This document shows positions 37,716 through 46,791 of a stretch of 64,000 nucleotides of DNA, one piece after another. Positions within the stretch are counted from its first letter, which is position 1. Each line of letters starts with the position of its first letter. The DNA comes from Iodobacter fluviatilis (lineage in GTDB: Bacteria > Pseudomonadota > Gammaproteobacteria > Burkholderiales > Chitinibacteraceae). The DNA lies in NCBI RefSeq assembly GCF_004194535.1, contig NZ_CP025781.1:4278001-4342000 (forward strand), given 5' to 3'. The notes beneath the pieces are model-generated. The model searched no databases and had not been told where the DNA came from. It worked only from the letters and a program-made list of their open reading frames with translations. Both the position numbers and the translations under genes were made by a program.

Positions 37716-38621
37716 ATGGACATCACCTTGCAAGCCATCATGTCGCAAGCCTTACTCGGCCTAAACAATGGTGCTTTTTATGCCTTACTCAGCCTTGGCC
37801 TTGCCGTGATTTTTGGCATGCTTAACGTCGTCAACTTTGCCCACGGCGCTTTTTATATGCTAGGGGCGTTTGTGGCATTACTAGGCTACGACCAATTAGG
37901 ACGTTGGCTAGGTGATGAAAGCATTCGTATGTCTTTCTGGGTGGCGCTGATTATCGGGCCAATCATAGTGGGTTTGCTTGGCGTGTTGATTGAAAAAACC
38001 ATGCTCAGCCGCCTGTATAAAGTCGACCATCTTTATGGCCTATTGCTCACTTTTGGGCTGGCACTTATTTTTGAAGGGGTGCTGAGCAATTATTTCAATA
38101 TGGCCGGAGAGCCTTACAACGGCAAACCAGAAATCTTAGAAGGCGCCATTAATCTAGGTTTTATGGTGTTTCCTAAATACCGGCTTTTTTCGATTGTGCT
38201 ATCGCTTTCAGTTTGCTTTGCCGTTTGGTATTTGATTGAGAAAACCAAACTAGGATCGCACCTCAGGGCCGGCACAGAAAACCCAGACGTCACCCGCGCT
38301 TTTGGTATTGACGTGCCCTCCTTACGTACCCTTACCTATTTTTTAGGCGTTGCTTTGGCTGGGCTTGCTGGTGTGGTGGCCGCCCCGATCTACTCGGTTA
38401 GCCCCAAGATGGGATCAGATTTAATCATTATCGTGTTTGCCGTGGTGGTCATTGGCGGCATGGGCTCAATCATGGGGGCTATTCTGACGGGTATTGCGCT
38501 GGGGCTATTAGAAGGCTTGGTAAAAGTGTTTTACCCACCGCTCGCCAATACTGTGATTTTTATTGTGATGGCGCTGGTATTGCTTTGGCGTCCTTCTGGC
38601 TTATTTGGTAAGGAAAATTAA
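37716..38621 (+). CDS. LivH-type ABC transporter permease
   Basis: 301 residues, eight predicted TM helices. LivH features are LNNGAFYALLSLGLAVIFGM and VNFAHGAFYMLGAF, the cytoplasmic EAA-like loop RAFGIDVPSLRTLTYFLG, and GGMGSIMGAILTGIALG. GAGG precedes the ATG. Its stop overlaps the livM start by one base, so the permeases are made as a coupled pair. Confidence 0.93.
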   Translation: MDITLQAIMSQALLGLNNGAFYALLSLGLAVIFGMLNVVNFAHGAFYMLGAFVALLGYDQLGRWLGDESIRMSFWVALIIGPIIVGLLGVLIEKTMLSRLYKVDHLYGLLLTFGLALIFEGVLSNYFNMAGEPYNGKPEILEGAINLGFMVFPKYRLFSIVLSLSVCFAVWYLIEKTKLGSHLRAGTENPDVTRAFGIDVPSLRTLTYFLGVALAGLAGVVAAPIYSVSPKMGSDLIIIVFAVVVIGGMGSIMGAILTGIALGLLEGLVKVFYPPLANTVIFIVMALVLLWRPSGLFGKEN

Positions 38622-39616
38622 TGAATGCGCCAGTGATTAAACTCGCCTCTGTAGCCTCGCTACAAAAAAAGAAAACCCACTTCACCCCGTGGATCATCGC
38701 CTTGCTACTGGCTTCAGTTGCGCCATTTATAATTTACCCCATTTTTGCCATGGAATTGATGTGCTTTGCCCTCTTTGCCTGTGCCTTTAATTTATTACTC
38801 GGCTTTGGCGGCCTGCTTAGTTTTGGTCATGCGGCTTTTTTTGGCGGTGCGGCTTATCTCTGCGGGCATGCCATTAAGCATTGGGGCTTTAGTCCTGAGC
38901 TAGGTATTTTATTTGCCATGCTAGGGGCCGCTATTTTGGGGCTCGCCATCGGCAGTATCGCCATCCGCCGTCAAGGCATTTACTTTGCGATGGTCACCTT
39001 GGCACTGGCGCAGATTGTGTTTTTCTTATGCTTGCAGCTGCCTTTTACCGGCGGCGAAGATGGCTTGCAAGGTATCCCTAAAGGCCACCTATTTGGCTTA
39101 ATTGATTTATCCAGCACCGTTAGCGTAGGCCAGCAACAATTGCCGCTTGCTCTGTATTTTTTTGTGCTGGCCATTACCTTTGGCGGCTACTGGCTGATTT
39201 GGCGCACCGTGCATTCACCCTTTGGCATGGTGCTTAAAGCTATCAAAGAAAACGAGCCACGCGCGCTGTCTTTGGGCTATCAGGTAAACCGCTACAAACT
39301 TGCCACCTTTGTACTCTCTGCCGCCTTGGCGGGCCTGGCCGGTGCAACGAAAGCGCTGGTCGTGGGCTTGGCTTCACTCAGCGATGTGTCTTGGCATATG
39401 TCCGGTGAAGTGGTGCTAATGACCTTGCTTGGTGGTATGGGAACGCTACTCGGCCCGCTCGTCGGTGCCGTTACCGTCAGCACTTTGCACCATGAGCTGG
39501 CCTCGCTGGGCTCATGGGTTACCGTGACCATTGGCGTGGTGTTTGTGGTCTGCGTGATGGCCTTTAGACGCGGCATTGTGGGCGAAATCGCTTACCGATT
39601 GAAACGAAGCTTTTAA
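38621..39616 (+). CDS. LivM-type ABC transporter permease
   Basis: 331 residues with about nine TM helices. LivM features are LLLGFGGLLSFGHAAFFGGAAY, IRRQGIYFAMVTLALAQ, FTGGEDGLQGIP and GMVLKAIKENEPRALSLGY, the last being the ATPase-contact loop. Completes the HAAT transporter LivG-F-(SBP)-H-M. Followed 50 bp later by the 3-hydroxybutyrate oligomer hydrolase. Confidence 0.93.
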   Translation: MNAPVIKLASVASLQKKKTHFTPWIIALLLASVAPFIIYPIFAMELMCFALFACAFNLLLGFGGLLSFGHAAFFGGAAYLCGHAIKHWGFSPELGILFAMLGAAILGLAIGSIAIRRQGIYFAMVTLALAQIVFFLCLQLPFTGGEDGLQGIPKGHLFGLIDLSSTVSVGQQQLPLALYFFVLAITFGGYWLIWRTVHSPFGMVLKAIKENEPRALSLGYQVNRYKLATFVLSAALAGLAGATKALVVGLASLSDVSWHMSGEVVLMTLLGGMGTLLGPLVGAVTVSTLHHELASLGSWVTVTIGVVFVVCVMAFRRGIVGEIAYRLKRSF

Positions 39617-39665
39617 CGATAAGGGCTACGCCTAGCTCTTTATTCCCCACACATCGAGGTGCACG

Positions 39666-41768
39666 ATGCGATTACTTTTTACAGGTTTTGCCCTTTTATT
39701 ATCTGCCTGCAATAGCAACGATAGTTTAAATGAAAATATCCGCCCCTCTTGGCTAGGCAGCGTCAGCAAAACCAGTTTAGATGGCAATAGCAACGATTTA
39801 CTCACCGCAGGCTTAGGTAAAAGTGGTTTGTCCCTTGCACTGCAAGCCTACGCCAATCCTAATCAGCCTACCGCTACCGAGCTACGCCGTGCGGCGATTT
39901 ACAACAATTACCGCGCCTTGGTGGATATCAGTAGCAGCGGTGGTTATGGCAGGCTCTACGGCCCCAACATTGACATCAGCTGCAACGATACTTTGGGTGA
40001 GGGCAAGATTGCTGGGGATGAATACCTGGCTTACAGCGACGATGGCAGCGGCAAGCAAAATGTCACACTGATGGTGCAGATTCCCTCTAGCTTCAACAAA
40101 AGTACCCCTTGCGTAATTACCGCAACATCATCGGGCTCTAGAGGGGTTTATGGCGCAATCGCCGCCTCGGGTGAATGGGCGCTTAAACATGGCTGCGCTG
40201 TTGCTTACGCCGACAAAGGCTCTGGAATTGGCATCCATGATTTAAGCAGCGATACGGTGAATCAAATAGATGGCTTGCGCGTTAGCCGCAGCCTTAATAA
40301 TGGCCATTTTAGCGCCGATCTTTCCCCCGCCGAATTAGTCGATTTTAATTCCCAATACCCCTATCGCCTCGCCTCTAAACACAGCCACTCGCAGCAAAAC
40401 CCAGAAAAAGACTGGGGTAAAAACACGCTACGTGCGGTTGAATTTGCTTTTTGGTTGCTCAATGAAAAATACGGCAGTTTGCAAGGGGATACGCGGCTGG
40501 CTGATTTTGCCAACCCAGCCAGCGTTACGGTGATTGCCGCTAGCGCATCCAATGGCGGTGGAGCCGCTCTGGCCGCCGCCGAGCAAGATAGCAAAGGTTT
40601 AATCGATGGCGTGGCCGTGAGCGAGCCTCAAGTTCAGCCCTTTACTACGGGTAATTTAAATATTCGCCAAGGGGCGGCCACCATGCCCAGCATTGGTAAG
40701 CCGTTAATTGATTATTTTACGCTGGCCAATCTTTACCAGCCCTGCGCGGTGCAGTCGGCGCGCTTAAGTGGGGCAAATTCGGCCTTTGGCAGCGCGGTAT
40801 CCGCCACACTGGGCAGCGCCCGCTGTGCCTCACTCGCGGCCAAAGGCTTAGTCAATGGCAGTACGCTTGAAGCACAGGCTAGCGATGCTTATAGCAAGCT
40901 CATTGCAGCGGGCTGGTTAGCCGAGGGAGATGCCTTACACGCCAGTCATTACGGCCTAAGCGCCACCCTTGGCGTGGCACTAACTTATATCAATGCGTAT
41001 GGGCGTTTTTCAGTAAAAGACAATATTTGCGGTTATAGCTATGCATTTAGCAATGCCAGCGGCGACATTACCGCGCCCAATAGCGTGAGCTTGGCGGGTA
41101 TCTTTGGCAACGGCAACGGCGTGCCGCCCACCGCGGGGATATCCATTATCAATAATTTATCGGTAGGTATTGCCAAGGCCGATGCGTTTTCTATTTCGGC
41201 CTCCACCAACACCGCTGATTACAATATCGATGGCGCAATTTGCCTGCGTAAGCTTGCCACAGGGCTTAATCCGCAAACCGGCGCGGCATTAACCGGCAAT
41301 GAAAAACTGCTTGCTGATCGCGTAGCCAGCGGCCTGAAGGAAGTACAACTCAGCGCCAAGCTGCAAGGCAAGCCGGCAATTATTGTGGCAGGGCGCTCGG
41401 ACACGCTGATCCCAGTAAACCATGCTGCCCGTGCTTATTACGCACTTAACCAAGCGAGCGAAGGCAGCGCCTCCAAGCTACGGTATATCGAAGTCACCAA
41501 TGGCCAGCATTTTGATAGCTTCTTAGCACTAAGTGGTTTTCCAACGCGCTTTATCCCGCTGCATGTCTATGCTGGCCGTGTACTCGATGCGATGTGGGCT
41601 CACCTAACGACCGGCGCAGCACTGCCAGATAGCCAATTGGTTCGCACCACGCCACGTACAGTTGCCACGGATAACTTGAATATCAGCGCCCTGCCCGCCA
41701 TTGCCAGCCCTGTAGCCACAGGCGATGCGATTCGCTTTAGTGGTACTACTCTTACCATTCCCCAATAA
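39666..41768 (+). CDS. 3-hydroxybutyrate oligomer hydrolase (lipoprotein)
   Basis: A 700-residue protein of the D-(-)-3-hydroxybutyrate oligomer hydrolase family (about 700 residues is the usual length). It opens with a lipoprotein signal MRLLFTGFALLLSAC, so it should be anchored in the outer or inner membrane facing the periplasm. Seen are NDLLTAGLGKSGL, the nucleophile region VIAASASNGGGAALAAAE (Ser in S-N-G-G) and AIIVAGRSDTLIP with the acid, and NGQHFDSF with the likely His. It cleaves linear 3-hydroxybutyrate oligomers from PHB breakdown into monomers. GAGGTG precedes the ATG. Same operon as the importer before it and bdhA after it. Confidence 0.88.
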   Translation: MRLLFTGFALLLSACNSNDSLNENIRPSWLGSVSKTSLDGNSNDLLTAGLGKSGLSLALQAYANPNQPTATELRRAAIYNNYRALVDISSSGGYGRLYGPNIDISCNDTLGEGKIAGDEYLAYSDDGSGKQNVTLMVQIPSSFNKSTPCVITATSSGSRGVYGAIAASGEWALKHGCAVAYADKGSGIGIHDLSSDTVNQIDGLRVSRSLNNGHFSADLSPAELVDFNSQYPYRLASKHSHSQQNPEKDWGKNTLRAVEFAFWLLNEKYGSLQGDTRLADFANPASVTVIAASASNGGGAALAAAEQDSKGLIDGVAVSEPQVQPFTTGNLNIRQGAATMPSIGKPLIDYFTLANLYQPCAVQSARLSGANSAFGSAVSATLGSARCASLAAKGLVNGSTLEAQASDAYSKLIAAGWLAEGDALHASHYGLSATLGVALTYINAYGRFSVKDNICGYSYAFSNASGDITAPNSVSLAGIFGNGNGVPPTAGISIINNLSVGIAKADAFSISASTNTADYNIDGAICLRKLATGLNPQTGAALTGNEKLLADRVASGLKEVQLSAKLQGKPAIIVAGRSDTLIPVNHAARAYYALNQASEGSASKLRYIEVTNGQHFDSFLALSGFPTRFIPLHVYAGRVLDAMWAHLTTGAALPDSQLVRTTPRTVATDNLNISALPAIASPVATGDAIRFSGTTLTIPQ

Positions 41769-41807
41769 GCATGCAGCCCCCTGCCCACCTTACTTCAGGA
41801 GTTAAAC

Positions 41808-42584
41808 ATGCACGTTTTGCTTGGTAAAACAGCACTGATTACTGGCTCTACCAGCGGTATTGGCCTAGGCATTGCCCGCGCTTTGGCTGATGCCGGTGCA
41901 AATATTGTGTTAAATGGTTTTGGTGATGTGCTAGCCGCACGCCAGCACGTTGAACAAGCTGGGGGCAAGGTTCGTTACCATGGCGCAGATTTACGCTACC
42001 CCGAGCAAATTAGCGAGTTAATTAATTATGCCAATCATGAATTTGGCGGCGTTGATATCTTGGTAAATAACGCAGGGATTCAGCATTTAGCCAATATTGA
42101 AGATTTTTCTATTGAGCGCTGGAACAGCATTCTTGCGCTTAATTTGTCTGCAGGGTTTCATACCAGCCGCCTGGTTGTGCCCGCTATGCGTCAACAAAAC
42201 TGGGGGCGAATCATCAATATTGTTTCTGTGCATGGTTTGGTGGCCTCTGCCAGTAAATCCGCTTATGTGGCGGCCAAGCATGGCATGATAGGGCTAACCA
42301 AATCTGTGGCTTTAGAGCTTGCCCAAACGGGGGTGACTTGCAATGCAATCTGCCCCGGCTGGGTGTTAACACCTTTAGTTGAGCAACAAATTGAAGCCAA
42401 GGCCAAACAACAAGGCATCAGCCATATCGAAGCCCAGGCACAGCTTTTACTAGAAAAACAACCTTCTGGGGTTTTTGTTACACCAGAGCAAATTGGCGCG
42501 CTTCTGCTGTTTTTATGCAGTGATGCCGCCCAAGAAGTACGCGGAGCCGCATGGAATATTGATGGCGGCTGGATTGCGCAATAA
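41808..42584 (+). CDS. bdhA: 3-hydroxybutyrate dehydrogenase
   Basis: 258-residue classical SDR. NAD-binding TGSTSGIGLG (residues about 10-19), NNAG near 91, catalytic Ser in IINIVSVHGLVAS and Tyr-x-x-x-Lys in YVAAKHG. The C-terminal block CPGWVLTPLVEQQI and QPSGVFVTPEQIG are the marks of bacterial D-3-hydroxybutyrate dehydrogenase, which oxidises (R)-3-hydroxybutyrate to acetoacetate with NAD+. AGGAG precedes the ATG. Acetoacetate activation genes are not in the window. Confidence 0.93.
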   Translation: MHVLLGKTALITGSTSGIGLGIARALADAGANIVLNGFGDVLAARQHVEQAGGKVRYHGADLRYPEQISELINYANHEFGGVDILVNNAGIQHLANIEDFSIERWNSILALNLSAGFHTSRLVVPAMRQQNWGRIINIVSVHGLVASASKSAYVAAKHGMIGLTKSVALELAQTGVTCNAICPGWVLTPLVEQQIEAKAKQQGISHIEAQAQLLLEKQPSGVFVTPEQIGALLLFLCSDAAQEVRGAAWNIDGGWIAQ

Positions 42585-42635
42585 ACCACCGATCACCCAG
42601 CAAAATACAATTAATTTTAAATAACGGAAAACAAC

Positions 42636-43583
42636 ATGCGACAACTCAGCCCTAAAATTACACCTTGGCTTAACCAGTTTAACCAACAAATGGCCGTATT
42701 AGAGGCCAATGGTTATAAGCCAACTTGCACCAATATTCGCGAGGGGCTGGCCTATTTAACGGCTGTTTTTGTAACTGACATTCCTAAAATAGCTTGGGTG
42801 CAAGACGATCTGGTTAAATCCACGGGCTACCCAGTGCCGGTGCGTATTTATCACCCTAGCCCTGATCATGCGCTGCCGGTCTTGGTCTATTTTCATGGTG
42901 GCGGGCATATGGCAGGCAGCATTACCGTTTACGATGCGATATGCCGCAAAATTGCTCAGGCCGCCAAGCATATTGTTATTTCTGTGGACTACCGCCTAGC
43001 CCCAGAGTGCCCTTATCCTGCCGCCGTAGAAGATGCTTATCATGTAGTTAAGAATATATGGCACGTATTAGACGATAGAAAGCTAAACTACCTGCCCCAG
43101 CTTTCTATTGGTGGTGATTCCGCAGGCGGGGCGCTTTCTGCTACCGTGGCTAACAAATTACAATTTGAGCCCAATACTCCCTTGCATGCTCAAGTACTGA
43201 TTTACCCAAGCCTTGATTACACTCTGAGTTCGGCTTCTGTAGTTGAAAACGGCGTGGGCAACTTGTTAAGCACAAAAAAAGTGACTTGGTACTTTAATCA
43301 TTATTTCCAACATCAAGAAGACAGAAAAACAGCATCCCCGCTCTTTGCAGAATTTAGCAACAAACTCCCACCCACCTTAGTCATCAGCGCCGAATTTTGC
43401 CCGCTAAGAGATGAGGGGATTGATTATTTGGCTAAGCTTAAAAAAGTGGGCGTTGCCACCGATCATTTACACTTCAGTGATTTACCCCATACGTTTCTCA
43501 ATTTAGAAAACCTAGTCAAAGAAGAGTGTCAGCGAACCTATCAAAGCATTGGGGCTTGGCTTAATCTAAATAAATCTATCTAG
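42636..43583 (+). CDS. Alpha/beta hydrolase, HSL/acetyl-esterase type
   Basis: 315 residues of the hormone-sensitive-lipase family. Oxyanion motif YFHGGGHMAGS (HGGG), nucleophile elbow GGDSAGG, catalytic Asp in PLRDEGIDY and His in PHTFLN. It hydrolyses short acyl esters in the cytosol; in this operon it may act on hydroxybutyrate dimers or esters that enter through the importer. The TAG stop lies inside the CTAG end of a repeat, so the last residues (KSI) may have been set by that insertion. Confidence 0.88.
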   Translation: MRQLSPKITPWLNQFNQQMAVLEANGYKPTCTNIREGLAYLTAVFVTDIPKIAWVQDDLVKSTGYPVPVRIYHPSPDHALPVLVYFHGGGHMAGSITVYDAICRKIAQAAKHIVISVDYRLAPECPYPAAVEDAYHVVKNIWHVLDDRKLNYLPQLSIGGDSAGGALSATVANKLQFEPNTPLHAQVLIYPSLDYTLSSASVVENGVGNLLSTKKVTWYFNHYFQHQEDRKTASPLFAEFSNKLPPTLVISAEFCPLRDEGIDYLAKLKKVGVATDHLHFSDLPHTFLNLENLVKEECQRTYQSIGAWLNLNKSI

Positions 43584-43746
43584 CAGCCTGTCGGACTTAA
43601 GCGATCGTAGCGAGGGAAAGACCGGTTTGAAACAGATTTCGCGGGTTTTGAGGCGAATAGCTGGCTATTCAACGAGAAAATGCGTGAAATATCGCCAAAT
43701 CCGGCTTTTCTGCAGTAGATCAGTCTTAAGTCCGACAGCCTGCTAG
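43580..43746. repeat. MITE-like repeat, family 1, copy 3 (167 bp)
   Basis: CTAGCAGCCTGTCGGAC at the left, GTCCGACAGCCTGCTAG at the right, one T shorter than the other copies. It sits exactly at the stop codon of the hydrolase gene and before a convergent terminator. Confidence 0.9.
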
Positions 43747-43805
43747 GCATATATACAAGAAGCCCAATATTTCATTTAAGCATTGGACTTCTCGGTTTAA
43801 GCGCA

Positions 43806-43840
43806 TAAAAAAACCGCTAACGATGCACTGTTAGCGGTTA
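43806..43840 (-). terminator. Intrinsic terminator for the 43871 gene
   Basis: A perfect 10-bp stem AACCGCTAAC / GTTAGCGGTT with an 8-nt loop, followed on the minus strand by seven T. Confidence 0.9.
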
Positions 43841-43870
43841 ATAGAAAAATTCAATTAAATTGCAAATCAA

Positions 43871-44434
43871 TCATACTGATTTGGCCCAAACAATTAATTT
43901 GGCACGATTAACGATTAATAGTTGATCACCGGCCGATGCTTTCATGAGCAGCGCCTTGTTTTCAACAGGAATAGTAATAACTGCGCCTTCTAGATTTTTA
44001 ATGCTGATATTACCGGCATTAAGATTCACGCTCAAGATGTCGTTATAAACAGTGCGGGTTTTTAAAATACCAGCGCCATCCACAGTAACATCCTTGCCCT
44101 GAGCCTCAACCATTCTACGAATCCCTGCACCGCCCTTTTGTAAAACTAAAGCAGTGGATTTAGCAGAGGCAATCCCCACTTTGTCGTTAACCTTAACTTG
44201 GTCAAAGTGAGTGATTTTTGGACTGACGTGCTCAAACTTCAGTACCTGACCATCTGGCAAGCTTAATTGAATTGTGCGCTGATCAATATCAATCGCATCC
44301 ACTTTAGCCTCTAGGACTGATTGTTCAGAAACGCCAACCAACACCTCATCATCTGCGATCTCGCCAGCCAAAGCAGCTTGCCCAATTAACAAACCTGAAG
44401 TAATTAACAGCGTGCTAAATAGTTTATTACGCAT
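43871..44434 (-). CDS. Small secreted protein with beta-rich DUF5666-like repeats
   Basis: 187 residues from the ATG at 44434 (AAAGGAATT before it). A signal peptide ends at QAALA. The mature protein is beta-rich: EAKVDAIDIDQRTIQLSLPDG and later repeats of the VTVDGAG...NISIKNLEG type, which recall the small OB-like repeats of the large DUF5666 lipoprotein at 46792. It is probably periplasmic. Function unknown; the relationship to DUF5666 is my reading of the pattern. Confidence 0.6.
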   Translation of the reverse strand: MRNKLFSTLLITSGLLIGQAALAGEIADDEVLVGVSEQSVLEAKVDAIDIDQRTIQLSLPDGQVLKFEHVSPKITHFDQVKVNDKVGIASAKSTALVLQKGGAGIRRMVEAQGKDVTVDGAGILKTRTVYNDILSVNLNAGNISIKNLEGAVITIPVENKALLMKASAGDQLLIVNRAKLIVWAKSV

Positions 44435-44662
44435 TTCAATTCCTTTATTGGAAAGATCTAAAAAAACCAATATAGACCTTTTTATTGATACATATTAGCC
44501 AAACAACATTAATACCATAATCATGTCCAAATAAACCACCCCATTTACCACAGAGATTAATTCTGGCGCAGCAAATTTGATTTCGCTTTGTGCAATTTAC
44601 TTACACGAAACCCGCCCGCCTGCTAGACTTGCAGCCATAGCTTGAATCGACAGGAAAAAGTG

Positions 44663-45961
44663 ATGAGTTTGCGTGTTCTTACCGGCATTACCACCTCGGG
44701 TACACCCCATCTTGGCAATTATGTAGGGGCGATTCGCCCAGCCATTGTCGCCAGCCAAAGCCCAGATAGCGATTGCTTCTTTTTTATGGCGGATTACCAC
44801 GCCCTTATCAAATGCGATGATCCGGCTAGAATCGAGCGCTCGCGCCTAGAGATTGCCGCTACTTGGCTGGCTGCGGGGCTTGATCCAGAACGCGTTACTT
44901 TTTATCGCCAAAGCGATGTGCCTGAAGTGACTGAACTGAATTGGCTACTGACTTGCGTAACGGCTAAAGGCCAGATGAACCGCGCCCACGCTTACAAAGC
45001 TAGCACGGACATCAACGAGGCAGCGGGCGAAGATGCTGACGCAGGCATTACCATGGGCCTGTTTTGCTACCCAATTTTAATGGCTGCAGATATCCTGCTA
45101 TTTAACCCACATAAAGTACCGGTAGGGCGCGACCAAATTCAGCATATTGAAATGACCCGCGATGTAGCAGCGCGCTTTAATCACCTATTTGGCCAAGGCA
45201 GCGATTTATTTGTCCTGCCTGAAGCGCATATCGAAGAGCACGTTGCTACTCTACCCGGCCTAGATGGCCGCAAAATGAGCAAAAGCTACGACAATACCAT
45301 TCCTCTGTTTGAAGGTGGAGCAAAGGCGCTTAAAGACGCCATTGCTAAAATTGTGACCAATAGCTTGCTACCTGGCGAGCCAAAAGACCCTGATAATTCG
45401 CACTTAGTCACCCTCTTTGAGGCGTTTGCCAGCAGCGAAGAGACCGCCCAATTTAAAACTGAATTACGTGCAGGCCTTGGCTGGGGCGATGCAAAAAAAC
45501 GTCTTTTAGATTTACTCGAACGCGATATTGCCCCAATGCGCAAGCGCTATGAAGCGCTTATCGCGCACCCAGAGCAAATTGAAGCGCTACTACAAACAGG
45601 GGCCGCAAAAGCGCGCGCCACCGCAGCACCTTTACTGAAAAAAGTACGTGAGTCCCTTGGACTGCGCCCGATGCAAGCCCTGGCCGCACCTGCCGCCAAG
45701 ACTGAAAAGAAAGCGGCATTGCCCTTGTTTAAGCAGTTCCGCTTAGACGATGGGCTGTTTTACTTTAACTTTAGCGCCAGCGATGGCCGTGTTTTATTAC
45801 AAAGCCAAGGCTTTAGCCAAGGCCGTGAAGCCGGCTTATGGATTGCAAAACTTAAGAACGAAGGCGTGGCAGCACTAGAAAGCAACACGCCGATCGCCCT
45901 AGGCGAAGGTGTTGCTTTAAGCGATGTTGCTGATGCATTAATGGTTTTGTTGGCTGATTAA
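44663..45961 (+). CDS. trpS: Tryptophanyl-tRNA synthetase with C-terminal extension
   Basis: Class I aminoacyl-tRNA synthetase charging tRNA-Trp. The ATG at 44663 follows CAGGAAAAAG; the TTG at 44642 is not a start. HIGH-like motif [17 protein letters not shown] and KMSKS in [11 protein letters not shown] are intact. The protein is 432 residues, about 100 more than the short E. coli form: after residue 345 an Ala/Lys linker leads to a small beta domain ([18 protein letters not shown]) resembling a YegP/DUF1508 repeat. I recall this tail in some betaproteobacterial TrpS. Confidence 0.94.
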   Translation: MSLRVLTGITTSGTPHLGNYVGAIRPAIVASQSPDSDCFFFMADYHALIKCDDPARIERSRLEIAATWLAAGLDPERVTFYRQSDVPEVTELNWLLTCVTAKGQMNRAHAYKASTDINEAAGEDADAGITMGLFCYPILMAADILLFNPHKVPVGRDQIQHIEMTRDVAARFNHLFGQGSDLFVLPEAHIEEHVATLPGLDGRKMSKSYDNTIPLFEGGAKALKDAIAKIVTNSLLPGEPKDPDNSHLVTLFEAFASSEETAQFKTELRAGLGWGDAKKRLLDLLERDIAPMRKRYEALIAHPEQIEALLQTGAAKARATAAPLLKKVRESLGLRPMQALAAPAAKTEKKAALPLFKQFRLDDGLFYFNFSASDGRVLLQSQGFSQGREAGLWIAKLKNEGVAALESNTPIALGEGVALSDVADALMVLLAD

Positions 45962-45978
45962 AGTACGTTTTGCTTGGT

Positions 45979-46008
45979 GGTTTACCCCGCTACAGCGCGG
46001 GGTAAACC
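45979..46008. terminator. Strong hairpin after trpS
   Basis: A perfect 12-bp stem GGTTTACCCCGC / GCGGGGTAAACC with a 6-nt loop, 18 bp after the trpS stop. There is no T run, so its terminator status is uncertain. Confidence 0.55.
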
Positions 46009-46035
46009 GTAAATTGATGGCCACCTGAGTTACAC

Positions 46036-46599
46036 ATGACTGTAAAACTCGTCACCCCCAACGAAGCACTCTTACCTAGTTATATAGCTGCTCTTGAGCG
46101 TAACTGGACGCCAAGCAATGACTCTGCGCCTACAGGGGCAAGGCAACTTCTAGATAGTATTTTGCGTAATCCTGCTGCTTTTTTAACCTCTCTATCTAAC
46201 CCTGAAGGTAAAGGTAGGCCGGTTGTACTAGAGGATGGAACAGCAGTCCCCCGCCTGCCTTCCTGTCGGTACTGGATCTCTGACGGGGAATATGCAGGGG
46301 AAATCAATCTTCGCTGGCAACTTGGCACCTCAGAGCTCCCCGCTTATTGCTTAGGGCACATCGGCTACGCAGTCGTGCCATGGAAACGTAGCGCGGGCTA
46401 CGCCAGTCTAGCAATACGCCAATTACTACCCATTGCGCATCAGCTTGATCTTAAGTGGCTCGACATTTCAATGGAAGCCAACAATATTGCATCACGCCGA
46501 TCTGCAGAAAAAGCCGGCGCGATGTTCATCAAAGAATTTAACGCTGGAGCAGAGTACGGCAATGTAGATGCTTTGCTTTATCAACTCCTCGTTAGTTAA
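46036..46599 (+). CDS. GNAT family N-acetyltransferase
   Basis: 187 residues of the GNAT superfamily: N-terminal VKLVTPNEALLPSYIAAL, then GHIGYAVVPWKRSAGYAS with the acetyl-CoA loop, and MEANNIASRRSAEKAGA at the C-terminus, which is the RimJ/YjdJ-like pattern. Substrate unknown. Stands between two hairpins; the ribosome site is weak. Confidence 0.85.
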   Translation: MTVKLVTPNEALLPSYIAALERNWTPSNDSAPTGARQLLDSILRNPAAFLTSLSNPEGKGRPVVLEDGTAVPRLPSCRYWISDGEYAGEINLRWQLGTSELPAYCLGHIGYAVVPWKRSAGYASLAIRQLLPIAHQLDLKWLDISMEANNIASRRSAEKAGAMFIKEFNAGAEYGNVDALLYQLLVS

Positions 46600-46727
46600 T
46601 TTTGCTTTGCAATGCTGAAGTCCAGTAACGCATAAAAACCACCTTCTTGCCGTAAAAACCCTGAAATATCGTAGTAGGGGCCTGCTTGCGCACAGTGTTG
46701 AATTAGGAGCCCTAAGATACAAAACAA

Positions 46728-46770
46728 AACGCCCCAAAAGCATAAACATAGGTTCAGCTTTTGGGGCGTT
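46728..46770. terminator. Bidirectional intrinsic terminator
   Basis: A perfect 14-bp stem AACGCCCCAAAAGC / GCTTTTGGGGCGTT between convergent genes, with AAAACAAA before and GTTTATT after. Confidence 0.88.
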
Positions 46771-46791
46771 GTTTATTGCAGTTAAGGCGAG

